Origin: Phytopythium helicoides
Taxonomy: Eukaryota; Oomycota; Peronosporomycetes; Pythiales; Pythiaceae
Length of the DNA: 64,000 nucleotides
Direction of reading: 5' to 3'
NCBI GenBank assembly: GCA_024867545.1
Contig: JANFNE010000020.1
Span: 248,001-312,000, forward strand
Positions 11,701 to 23,300 of this stretch are shown here, piece by piece. The notes beneath the pieces were generated by a model that had not been told where the DNA came from, did no database searches, and saw nothing but the letters and a program-made list of their open reading frames with translations. Every line of letters starts with the position of its first letter. Position 1 is the stretch's first letter. Position numbers and translations under genes: made by a program.

Positions 11701-14700
11701 TCTACAGCTCAAACTCGGCCTTATCGCTTGAGCAGTACCACAGCTACCAAGATGTTCCGACAACTATTTTACAAATCAGCTCTCGTTCTTCTGGTTTCGT
11801 GCTACGGATGTTTTCGCTGCAGCCAGAGACTGGTAATGTCATAAACAACTTACTGAGTTTGCCCGAGTGGAAGAACTGCAGCGGCGCACTGCTATTTCCA
11901 TGGGAGCTCGTAACAAACTCTGCGCAAAGTGTTGCTTGCGTAAAACATTTTGAACAAGGCAGTCGAAGATATCCTTGTAACGGCGCGTTCTCGTATACCG
12001 TTTTGGAAATCAAGAAGTCATCAGGTGAAGTCAGTAGCATCCAAAGCAATGAAGATGACAATGAAGGTATGGGTAGGCAACGTTCAGGGTATCAAGTCAC
12101 TTGTGGATCACAGCTAGAAGCACTTGACGTTTGCGTAATAGAAGGTGCACAGTCATCAGGGCATAATGTCCATGGCGACGCGTGGCGCCTCCTAGTTTTG
12201 AGTATCACTGGAAAATCACTGAACTTCCAAACTCACTGCGACCGAGTCGACACCACCGAAGGCATTCTTCTAAACACACAAGCTCGGCGTATATTCACAA
12301 CCCCGCTTCCACTGTCCTCTACATCATCTCATTTCTTGACCGTTGGCGTTCGATTGCTTTATCTTCTAACAAACGAAGAGATAGCTTCAGAAGTTTTGGT
12401 GCTGAGTGAGGATGACTTGAGTGTGCCTGGCGCAAATGGCTATCGGTGGGTGAGTCAACCAGGGGAGAAAATTCTTGATGTGCAGTGGAATAGCATCTGC
12501 TCTTCGAGCAACACCCCTACGTCAGCACCGCTTGCAGCAATTTGGACAACGAGCCGCATGGTGATTCTTTCAGGCCAAAGCATGAGCGAAATATGCACAT
12601 ATAGCCTTGCAAATGATCTTGAGGAGCCGCACAGCGCGCTTTGGTTGGGCCAAACGCTTCTCATCTCTACACAGGATCACCAGCTACGTTATTTAACACC
12701 GATAGCTTCAATCAGTGAAAAGAGTGATCTAAGTGCTGGTCAACTCCTGTGTTCGCTACGAGTCCCAGGTATTGAAGGATCTCAGACAGTCCAGCTACTC
12801 TCTGTATGCGGAGATCGACTTTGCTACGCTATCACTGATACCATTACGGGAGATTGCCAAACGTTTGTGCGTCCTATCTCGCTGGTAGAACCCTTAATTA
12901 TGGGATTTGACAAAACTTCGAGCCCGTCAGCTTTACTATTGCTCCGTGCCATCTTCGAAAGGGAGGTACTCACATTCTTGCACGCCACAGGCACGGATGC
13001 ACCGACGTGTCCTTTTTCCAACATAATGCTAGAGGCTACTTATTATCGTTTTGGTTGGAAGAAGGCAACAATTCAAGTCCTGCAAGCGCTTCTTGGTCGT
13101 AGCGCTGATGCTTCTGCTTCTGTAGCTGGCACAAGCACTGGCGCGACGGGGAGCTCCACAACGAATTCAAGCAGCGGGTTCTCTCGAGCAAGTCATTTAT
13201 CTCGGCCTCTGATTGCAGCACTTTTTGCAGACGCCAAGAAATGGCGCGACGCATTACGAATCTTCGTTTCGGATGACCCAGCTCTCGAAGAATATACATT
13301 TTCAGATGTTGGGGAAGACGATCTTGGCAGTGTCTCGTCCGCAAAATTACCATCGCGCACAAGTCAACTTGCACAGTGGTTTCAGGATTTTGGGGGTGTT
13401 ATGGAATCCATTGGCCAGTTCGATCTGGCTATCAAATGCTTTGACCTTGCTGGCGATGATATTGCAATTACTCAAATGCTTCACCGTCTGCACTCGTCTG
13501 CCAAAAGCGATGCACGGACAATTCTGACTGCCCTCGACAAGGACTTGGCAACGTTGAACTCTCCACTTGCAACCATCGTGGAGTCGACAATAAGCAATGA
13601 CGTGACTCAGAAAGATTTTGCTCGATTAACATCAATGGTTTGGATGCGACAAGATCTACTTACACTTTTGTGCTGTGAGTCACTGCATCAAACTGAGCGC
13701 CGTAGTCGACTACTAACGACAGTTCGCCCATTCAACAAGATGGTTATGGCAATAGAGGACCCGCAAGTACAAGCAGGGCAGATATCAGAGGATCAAGAGC
13801 GTCAAGCTGTCATGCCAGCTAAGGTGTTGCAGTGGAAGCAACTGGCACCGGAGGATATCAAAAACTGGACCTGGAGCGACTTCTACAGCCATCAAGGTAA
13901 CAACCTGAAGAGCTGAAGCCCTTAAACTACTCGTTATTTGCTTCCAAGTCATCAAGTTTCTCAAAAACCGATATCTCTAACCCTGAACATTTCGATGGCA
14001 ACTCGATGGGTGGGCTATCATCTCCGACTTCTGTGGACTCCAACGCAGTAAACAATAACAAGATGACCATTGGTCCGTTCTTGGAAGAAGAGGATGCTGT
14101 CGTTGCTTACTGGAGATTTGAGGAAGGAGCAGCGAAGTCGGAAGAAGTCGCACTGTCATCACTCGAATCGATGGATACGTCGAAGCGTGAAAATCACCTC
14201 AAACTACAAGGGTTCGGGTCCTCCATCAAGCTTGTTCCGTCCACCGCACCCGTTGATCGTGGAGAAGAAGGGAAGCTCCAGGAAGAATTTGCGCTCCAAT
14301 TCCCTGCTAATAGTACGTCAGAGGACAGCAATGCAAATGATGAGCCGACAGTAATATGCCCTGCTCCAACTGGCGGCACACTTGATGTCGGCTTCATTTT
14401 CGATGAGGATCCGTACCGTAGGAAGCTAACATTCGAGGCATGGGTCCGAGACTATGTGCTTGCACGCGAGCTTCAGCAGCAACAGCGCGAAGGCTTTAGT
14501 GATGATGAGAGCGGGGAGACCAGTTCTGCCAACACAACGACGGTATCCCGCTCATCGCCAAATATCCGACGTCCACTGGTAAGACGTTGTGGTTCCGACG
14601 GATCAACTATCTGGTGGGACCTCGCCTTCGGTGATGACTCTCGACTTGAGCTGTCGTTCGGCAGCGCTCGGGTTCGAGCAGAATCACCCGTTGAGAACCC

Positions 14701-15167
14701 TGGTATGTGGCATCATGTGGCGTTCACGGTCGATGTGACAGCATCCAAAACAGCAACCCTGCGACTTTTTTTGAATGCCAAGTGCGTGGCAGGTGCAAGA
14801 GGTGTCAAGTATCGACGCTAACGCAAAGTATTACAACTCCAAGAGTGAATCTCCAGCTTCAATGCTTCAGCTCGGTGCTGGTTTGCGAGACTACGAGATG
14901 ACTGAAGTGCGCATTTGGGCTACCGCGCGCTCTGCTGAGCAGCTCAGTGACATGAAGGAGAACTATCTTTCCATGGCCGAGGCCAAGCGCCGGATGAAAA
15001 TTGCTATCCACCAACGCAATTGCACTTGCGCAAAGTGCACGTCGCGGCGTGCACCTCCAGCAGCGGGTGCCAAGAAGCTATCACTAGCGTCTCCGTTCCC
15101 AAGTGCACCAGCTTCAACAGCAAGTGCTCGTGATAGGCGTCGACCAGTACCGTCAGCAGCAAAGTAG
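5715..15167 (+). CDS. Giant WD40 / alpha-solenoid / LamG protein, TTRAY2 (TWD40-2)-like
   Basis: Starts MAPAAAAAGA at 5715, with exons including 5715-6305, 6376-6538, 6599-7149, 7226-7351, 7422-7775, 8041-8978, 9047-9331, 10342-10535, 10606-11232 and 11306-13896. WD40 strands occur early (PWAATIEPRGSVIVWNFE, DGRVTTWRVN) and again near 10600-11200. A helical region at 12600-13600 has EPLIMGF and GVMESIGQFDLAIKCFDLAG. This order recalls the plant TPLATE-complex subunit TWD40-2 (TTRAY2 of TSET), an endocytic coat component; the resemblance is from memory. A LamG/concanavalin-like domain follows (VAYWRFEEG ... KLTFEAWVRD ... GMWHHVAFTVD, 14080-14950). Frame breaks occur near 10020-10260, 13898-13915 and 14790. 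Exon boundaries at 9940-10270 are unresolved. Confidence 0.7.
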
Positions 15168-15330
15168 GAACACGGAGAAGGTTGAGGTGATATGCATCAA
15201 TAAAAAAAAAAACAGATTCAAAAAGAAAAGTGTTCAAACCGATTTGTGATTAGCTCGTTATCGCTCCGCTAGAAGCGGAAGCAACCCCGAAAGCCGCGCT
15301 GATCGCCACAGCCAAGCCACAAGAGCACGC

Positions 15331-16229
15331 TTACAGGCACTGCTTGATGAACTTGTTGATCTCAGGCGCCGCGGTTACCGGCGTCACCGCCCTCGGCGAA
15401 GTGGAGGAGCTTCTTGGTGTAGCCGCCGTTGGGCGACGACAGCTGGAAGGGCCACAGGAAGTTGGAGGCCTCCTTGAAGTGCTCGCCGACCGTGAAGATC
15501 TCGTGGATGAGGTCCTCAATACAGATGATGCCGACGTGGCCGAGCGACTTCTCAATCACGGCGTTGTCCGTGAGCGGGATGCGCTGGCCGCGCACCTTGC
15601 CGAATCCGCGCTTGTAGATGAGCTCGCGCGTCACCTTGAGGTTGGGGTAGCCGTACGTCACGAACGGCTCGACGAGGCGCAGCATGTTGATGGTGGCCTT
15701 GTTGAGCTTGACGAACACGCCGTTCTGGATCTGGCGCAGACGGAAGAGCTGCAGGATCTTGCGCACCTTGGGCGACACGCCGATGATACCGCGGATGCGC
15801 ATCACGAAGGCGAACTTGGCCTCAGCCGGCACGAAGAAGTTGCCCGTGCTCTTGGCCTGGCGGCGCAGGATCACGTTCTGCTTCTCGATCTGCGGGTTAT
15901 CGGTGGCACACGTGAGCTGCTGTGCTCCTCCTCGGAGGTTTCAATGGCAGCTCCAACTCACCTGGCGGTACTCCTTGACGTACTTCTCGGCGCTCTTGAA
16001 GGCGATCTGACGGACCTTCTTGCGGTGCACCTTGTCGGCGGCGGCCTTGGCGGCGCGCTTGGCCTTCACCTGCTCGAGGGTGCGGCGCTTCTTGAGGATC
16101 GACTCGGGCACGAGACTGCGTTCACACACGACAACACAGCCAAGGAAGCGTTAGGACGGGATGCGTTCCGACAGAGCCGGCGCTCGCGAGGCTAGTGTCG
16201 AGGCCGCTCCGACACGCTGCACCCGTCAT
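15331..16229 (-). CDS. RPL7: 60S ribosomal protein L7 (uL30)
   Basis: Exons 16229-16216, 16115-15962 and 15889-15331. The product reads [20 protein letters not shown], then after the GTGAGT...GCAG intron [39 protein letters not shown] and [19 protein letters not shown]: the eukaryotic L7 extension plus the uL30 fold of the large ribosomal subunit. The 14-nt first exon (MTGA plus two bases) is the only ATG I found that joins in phase; it is tentative. The frame hits a TGA right after GGDAGNRGA (stop at about 15363), while [10 protein letters not shown] and TAA follow one base out of frame to 15331. In so conserved a protein this is probably a 1-nt assembly error. Converges on the WD40/LamG gene. 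Confidence 0.93.
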
Positions 16230-16901
16230 GAATGCATTTGAGTGGAGTGGCTACCAGCCTCCGCAGCTCCAGAGGAGCCTTGGAGCCGTCGCCACACGCA
16301 CCACAGTCCTCCATCCTTGTTGCCCGATGCAGGCACAAAAGGAGACGAAAAGCGCGGACGTCCACCCGCGGGGGGCGAGACCTCCGCGCTTGACATGGCT
16401 TTCAAGAGAAGAGGGCGCGCCTCTACTCTCACAGTCCAGCCGTGCGCCCACGCGACCGCGCGGCCCTGCGATCCACTGGACGCGAGGCCGGCGACGCGCG
16501 GGATGGCGCAGGCGAAGGGTCCATGACCGACAAACCGGCCGCTCTCGAGGTCCGAAGAGGGGAGCAGGCGGCCGAGGGGGAAAGCGACGGGGAGAGGCCT
16601 CGACCTGACGCGCTCAGGGGAGCAGCGCAGACGTACACCGTGGGGGCCATGGTCTTCAGAACTTTCGGTTTGAAAAGTGGGCGTCGCCTTCATGGCGGCG
16701 GCGCTGCATTAGCGGCCAGACGGGTGGTGGCGGGCCGCCAAGCGACTGGCCGTCGGACTCTACGCCTCTCCATTGGTTAAAAAGGAGTATTAGCGGCGAT
16801 TCATTGGACGAAAATGGACACTAGGCTATCTCGTGGCTGTGGCCGTCACTAAATCGAGGTGTAGTCAGGTCGAAGCAGCCAACGTTGGTATCCGAGCGGC
16901 C
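16230..16901. promoter_or_regulatory. Divergent promoter region between uL30 and a small membrane protein
   Basis: About 670 bp of GC-rich sequence with no convincing coding frame. CATTGG elements, i.e. CCAAT-type boxes, occur near 16770 and 16800, on the side of the plus-strand gene, within an AT-richer stretch (TTGGTTAAAAAGGAG). No canonical TATA box is seen. Confidence 0.35.
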
Positions 16902-17380
16902 ATGGGCGAGGGCGGCAGCTCGCTGCTGCTGCACGTGGCGCTGCTGGGCGCGGGCTTCGCGCTGGGCCGCGCGCGGCTGCTGGCGGTGGCGGCGCAGGCG
17001 CTGGACGAGCTGCTCGCGCTGTCGGCGGCGCGCAAGGTGCGGCGCTTTCTGCGCGCGGAGCGGGGCTTTGGGCTGACGCTGGCGTCTGCAGATCGCGATG
17101 GCGGGGGTGCTGGCGCTGCTGGTGGCGGTGTACGCGCTGCTGGTGCTGCTCCCGCTCGACAGGATCGCTCGGCAGGTGCGGGGTGGGGATGACTGCGCAG
17201 AGGAGAGCGGTGGCTGAGCGTGAGAGTTGGCAGGAGGCGGAGAGGGCGGAGGGCAGGCAGCAGGCGCCAGCGACGTCCTTCCGGAGGGAGCTGCGACGCA
17301 GAGGGAGCTACAGCATGAGCTACGTGGCCGACATCAAGGCGCACGTGTTTGGCGGCGCGAGGGCCAAGGGCATCGAGTGA
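16902..17380 (+). CDS. Small membrane protein, about 102 residues, unrecognised
   Basis: Three exons, 16902-17036, 17092-17175 and 17291-17380, all phase 0. Exon 1 gives MGEGGSSLLLHVALLGAGFA and a helix ending SAARK. Exon 2 is almost entirely a hydrophobic segment (AMAGVLALLVAVYALLVLLP). Exon 3 ends SYVADIKAHVFGGARAKGIE. One sure membrane helix (exon 2) and a weaker one in exon 1 suggest a two-pass protein; the short Arg-rich turn after helix 2 suggests that end faces the cytosol. The exon 3 acceptor was chosen because it alone keeps the frame of the non-repetitive C-terminus. No family is recognised. It ends 18 bp from the convergent BLTP2 gene. Confidence 0.55.
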
Positions 17381-17398
17381 TACAGGGCAAGAATGGAT

Positions 17399-20300
17399 TT
17401 ATACTAGCGTGCGGACACTATTCTGTCTGGCAGCCTCGCCCGTCGACTTCTTCTTGCCGAAAAGGCTAGACAGGCTCTTCTTCTGCTTGCCAGCGCTGCT
17501 TGGACCTATCCAGACTGTCGGCTGACTGCGCTCGCGGGCTGCGCGTCAGCAGCTCGGACGGCCGCAGGAATCCACCAGGCCCCACGTGCGATGACTTTTT
17601 GCGCAGCGACGGGTGATTCTGAGGTAGCTCAAGTTGAAAGCCTCGATGGGCTGGTGAAACACTGGGAGTTGACGATGTGAGCGCATCGCTAACGTCGCTG
17701 GCGTTGCTCTCGGCGGTCTTGCTCGATCGCCGCGGCAATTCCAAAGACGGTTTGCGCCGAGGGGAGGCTCCGTCTGATGGCTGATAATTTTGTAGCGGAG
17801 TGACAGCCGCTAGAGATCTGAGAGGCGCAAGAGCATCGAACGGTGCCCAGCGACAGAGATCAAATTGGTCCCGCAGCAAATTGCCGATGTTTGTAAAGTT
17901 CCGGCCGACTTGAGAAAGCACATCCAGCACAATATCGCGCCGAATACGCAATAGCAGGTCTGTGGCCGAACATGTCTTGTCGCAGTACACAAGAGGGTGG
18001 ATTTTGACTTCGAACCCACGCATGTCCTCAAGTGCGTTTTGATGCGGTGGAGACTGGGCGTGCAATCCACTAGGACGCTGCCATTCTCTTGCTTTTGTAC
18101 GTCACGATTACCTCTAACGTGCCAAAGCGGATGCGCTTGAATGTAATGAGCTTCTTTTCCTTGTCCTTGAGTTCGGTACTGTCAGTTCCTGCTGACCCGT
18201 CATGATCGTGCTCGCTGTTTCCTGAAGATTCGTATGACACCTGATCGCGAATACCTGTGCCATCAGAATCATGGGCGATTCTCGACATCCATTCCATAGC
18301 GTCGTCTTGAGCGTTCTGGAGAACGCGTGATGATGTTTGCGAATTAGCTCTGAGGTCCTCACTAGAGCTGTCCTCTCGATCACGCGGGCCGGTGTCACTC
18401 CCTCCGCGAGCGAGGTTTCTCGGATATGTAGCAGCCTTGCTCGCCACCCGAACCGCCCGCTTCAGCTTGGACGTGGCCTCTCCTACCAATCGCTCGGATG
18501 GAGATCCTACGTATCCACCGTGCGTACCGTACGTTTGCATGAACTGAGATCGTACTTGCTTTCTACGCCGATCTTCGTTGTGCAAACTCGCTGTAGCAGC
18601 TGCAGTTGGCGGCGCGAAGAAAGCAATTAGCTGAAGGATGGTGTCCTGTGTGATGCATACCTGAATGGGATGAACATTCACTTCGAAGTGCTTGATAATA
18701 GTGATGCCATCAACTGGAGTTCCAAGCTCACCATCGATTCGCAAGAAGTGGTTGTCACTGGTCCACGATCGAGAATGTGCGAGCTGAAGGATCTCCGGGT
18801 ACGGTGACCCCTGGTGTTAGATTGCGTGCTGTCAGCTCGCGCAAAGTTAACGCAAACGCTCCCGAGCGATCCTCGTACTGCTTCATTGAAAATTGCAATG
18901 TGTTTGAAACAGCTGAGAGAATATCAGCGCTCTCTCCGCTTAGTGATAGCTCGGCGCGATTCAGTGAAAACTCAAACTCAACATTAGGCTGTGTCGCGAG
19001 GCGCTCTCGCTCTTTCTTGATCATTGATGCTAGCAAGTCGGATAAGCCATCGTATTGCAACCTTCCTCGAGAAATATCTTCTGCAACCTGCTCTGCCTTG
19101 TCTGAACGCGAAGGAGGGATATATCCTGCAAGAGAAGCTGCTAATGTTGTCGAGCCACGACCGTCAACTGAAGAGTTCACCAACGGGACAGAGAGCAGCT
19201 TCGAGGAGACGACGATGAGGAAGCTGCAGCAGATACTCGTCGCCGTCGAACTTGTGGGGATATCCCAACACCATGCGCGTTCGAATTAGCACTGTCAGTG
19301 ACATAGTGATTCCATTGACACGATTGCTGCCACTCAAGGTACGCCAACTTCCACTTCAACTTCCTTCGCACATCTTCAACCTGACGTATTAAGCGCAGTG
19401 GTCGATTGGACGTTGAAGGGCATGGATTTTCAGCATCGCTTGTCATTGGAATAAGTCGCATGGCTGGTTGGGACAGCCTTTGTGCCTCCATCGCGGCCAG
19501 TTTGTCATTGACTAAATCCATAATACCTGTCACGAGGTTCTGGAGGATATCTTTTGACGCTGCCGACACGGTTACATCAACCGTGGGAATGGAGAGACGA
19601 AACTTGTTTGAGATAGATACTGATGGGGCAGTCTGTGAAGGTAGTCCGGTAGGAATTCGCTCGATTCGAACGGTAAGCGCGGCTGAGTTCGGAGCAACCA
19701 AGCGCTTAAACAATCCCGAGGAGCTGGGGCAGTAAGAACCATCAGAAAAGGCTCTCAGCCAAATTGCACGAGATTTGACATCGATATCGAGTGGAGCTGT
19801 AAACATTTGAACACCCTCAACGTCTAGCTCGACGTCCTCATTACTGGCATCAGCAGCAACGGAGTTCTTCAGCGTGCCTCTGCTGAGTGCCAATAACACA
19901 CAACCCTACATACATGGAAAATAATGAGTTGCAACATACGAATAGGCATATACGCAATAACGTTGTTGATGATTACCTTGTTTCCTCGATCTTGGATGCT
20001 GATTTGGCAGTCGACAAATTGCACAACGAGCAATGGATCAAGTCGAGCACCTAAAGGCGCAGCTGCTTGGAGTTGAGAAGCGTTGCTGCCATTCGTCTCT
20101 AATGGCGCTAGTCCATTGACCCGGAGATGGGTATCGTTCGATTTCACATAGTCACTGAATATTTTGCCGAACTTTGGATCCTCTGCGAGTGATGTCGCTC
20201 TTTTAGGGCTACCTTCTTCACATACTGCAGTCAACGAAACAACACGTGAGTACCCAGTAAGCAGAGAACGGAGTGCATGGTGTTGTACCTGGACCGCTGG

Positions 20301-23300
20301 GCTCACTACTCGCCGATGAATCAATCGATTTGGGCATAAGTAACTCAGGGCAATGAGTTGACACAAGGTTGTACCAGTCCTCGCCTATGTCCATCAGTGC
20401 TTTCAAGGTCTGCAAGCCAACCAGAATGCGAATTTCTCTGGAAAATATTCCTAAAAGAAACCCTTGTTGTCGGAGTGTTTCAAAAGAGCCACTATTCGCA
20501 CCTTCAAGACCATGCTCGCTGCTGTCTGTGTCGGCTGGTAGAGTCTGAATCGCGGAAATGGTACGGATTGTGCTGAGCAATTGCAAAGTGCTCCAAAATT
20601 GTTTTTGATGCGCCTCTTTGTAAGGGAGCAGGTTTACCATTGTCAAGATTGACTCGTTTGTCTTTTGTGAACTCTTTCTTGTGCACTATTGTTTTTCCAT
20701 CGTGAATAGGAATCCTTTCGTCCCCACCTCCAGCTCGGAAGACTGCCTCGTTGACTTGGAGTAGCGAGTCACCACGACTGCCTGTGTCAAGACTACACAC
20801 TCGCACTTCTACCTCTCGTGCTGAGATGTTTACTGCGTGGACAACCCAGTCTGCAAGCGGCTCCGGGAGTAAAAGCCGCCGGGATGCATTTTGAGTAAAT
20901 GTGTCTTCGGTAGAAAAGAAACTGTGTCGCTGGTGAAGGAGGGCGCCTGAACAGGCTATTCTGTCCCCAATGAATGTTCGAACACCGACAGGGTATTTTT
21001 CGCTCCTGTAAAGAGCTACGTCGACGCCAACAACGACAAAATTCTCAACAATAACACCGGTCAAGATCTTTGAAAAGGATGAAGACGACCCAAGTGGCTG
21101 TTCTGCTGTAGAATACTTCGTAGATCGATTAAGTTGACTTAAAAATGCTGCGTAAATGCGTCCGAATCGAATCATCCACTCGACGTGTTTTCGGTACAGA
21201 AGCACAGCTGTCAATGACTGCAGCTTGGATTGGCATTCTTCGTCTGCGGTGCTATCTGCGCTCTCAATGAACCCAATAGAGCCGTTAATGTAAATGGATA
21301 GACCAGTCGCTTCATAAAACTTGAACAGATTAAATGCTTTGTCGTCAATCGGATGGTGCTCTTGGACATCTTGTGAATTGCATATCATTTGAGGATTCAC
21401 GACAACCACTTCTTTCTCGTTGCAATCTACCTGCTGAAATTCGATAGGATACGCATAGTGCATGTTTGTGTGCCCTTCACAGTTCCATTTCAACCAGATT
21501 TTAGTTTTACAGAGGAGATTTCAGTGCAGTTTGACAATGACCACGGTTCAATCTTAGCGGTCACATGAGTAAGTTCAATATCAAGCTTACCAATTGCATA
21601 CACAACATCCAATTTGTGGACACCCAAGGCAAGATGATCCGACAATTCAAACGACGACGAAGTGCTTAAAAGCCGGACGGACGTGTCCTCTACTGTAGCA
21701 ACCACCCTTCCATGAATGATGCGGCGCAGCATATCCCATGGTGCAATACAGAAGTGTTTATCTACGTTAAGAATCATCAATGGGATAATGTTTCTGCATA
21801 GTTTTGCCACATCTTGAAACGCATACACGTAGCTTGGACAGAACCATGCCACTGGGGATTCTACGCGCACATTGATATCAGGAAAACAACGGATTGCCCC
21901 AGTAACATCAAAGTATTCACTATCGCCAGATCCAAACGCATTGATAGCGCATTTACCGCTTATTCCCACGCTCTCACAATGAAACACTGGAGTCAAAAAC
22001 CGGCGCATCTGGACAGTGATTGATTTGACGTCCACATTCATCTCCAAGAACATGAGGAATAGGTGCAATGGTTCGTATCTTGAGAAATCAAGCCCAGATG
22101 ATCGAAAATGCCGCTCTAGCTCATCGGCTGCTTCATCGATCCCTTTGATGAAACTCCAAATGTTGCTTTTTGAGTCTCCAATCAAGATATCCGCATCCAA
22201 GTGAGTGATCGTACAATCTAAGAGAGGCACACGGTGTGTGCTAGCCCGTTCAGCAGTGCTGCTTCCCGTCGCTGACAGCCTGCGCTTCATCTTCTGCACA
22301 TAAGCCTGCGCGTTTCTCTCACCTAGAAGTAAATCAATCTCTTGCTGAGTTGTCTCAGCTGATGATATGCCTGAATTTGCCATTTTAAACGCTGCAACAA
22401 GCTCCTCAAAATCCTGAGCGCGCAGTTCTCTTTCTTCGAGCTCTTGCATCCACGTGGGATATATTTGTTCAAGCCACCCCTCGAACTCTGAGCCAAGGCA
22501 CTGGAAAGATATATTGTGCACATCCATCCAGACAGCCGTGCGATCAGAAGTTGGAGGCGTGCGCAAGAAATATCGGTAAAATACTTCGCTTTGTGGTCGC
22601 CAGTTCGCACTCATAGCTTTAATTGCGGGTTCTTGAAAAGGTTCGAAGTAGTTATGTAGAGTGTTTAAGTGCTTGTAAAAAGGAAAAGTCGTTGCTGTGC
22701 GGATCCGGATACCATCACACGTGACCATCGTACCGCCACTCGGGCACTTTATCAGCTTTGTGTTCGTCCCTTCCACATGCTCGCATTCGAAATCGAACCA
22801 TCGTCTCAAACTCACCACACACGTAATCGGAGCGCTTTGAAACAGTATGGCGGGTGCGAACAACATCTATGCGTACCATCTCAAATTCATTTACAGTCAA
22901 TACAATATCACGAAAGTGCCACAAGTCTGGTAGATCGTCTCCACCAAAAAAGCCAATATCGGTACTGATGGTTAGTGTGTCAGATAACGGTGCATTCACG
23001 TGGATTCGCGTCGACTTCATGCGGTGCAGTGTATCGCCTGAACCACTAATGATATTCAAGAGCTCTGATTCCCACCTTTTACACTCTTCGAGGTCGTCCA
23101 ACGGAGGATTCATACCGGATGGCCGATTGTATACACTGTCTTCAGGCGTACAATACCGAGCATATGCCATACGGACCCGGTACAGCATTTCCCAGCTTGT
23201 GTAAGTGATACTTCGCACTAGCTCGGTGATCCGTAGCTGCCCTGATATGCTCCACTCAAGCTTGATATCGTCTGCGAACATATCGATGATACGATTCCGA

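Noticed and set aside
13897..13948. Intron between the solenoid and LamG parts of the WD40 gene
   Set aside because: No GT-AG pair in this stretch restores frame with a realistic length; overlapping frames fit a 1-nt indel better.
15344..16195. 283-codon plus-strand ORF
   Set aside because: It is the antisense of uL30, whose spliced sequence is unmistakable.
16195..16780. ORFs of up to 155 codons in both directions upstream of uL30
   Set aside because: Arg/Pro/Gly-rich products typical of GC-rich non-coding DNA; no motif or splice structure.
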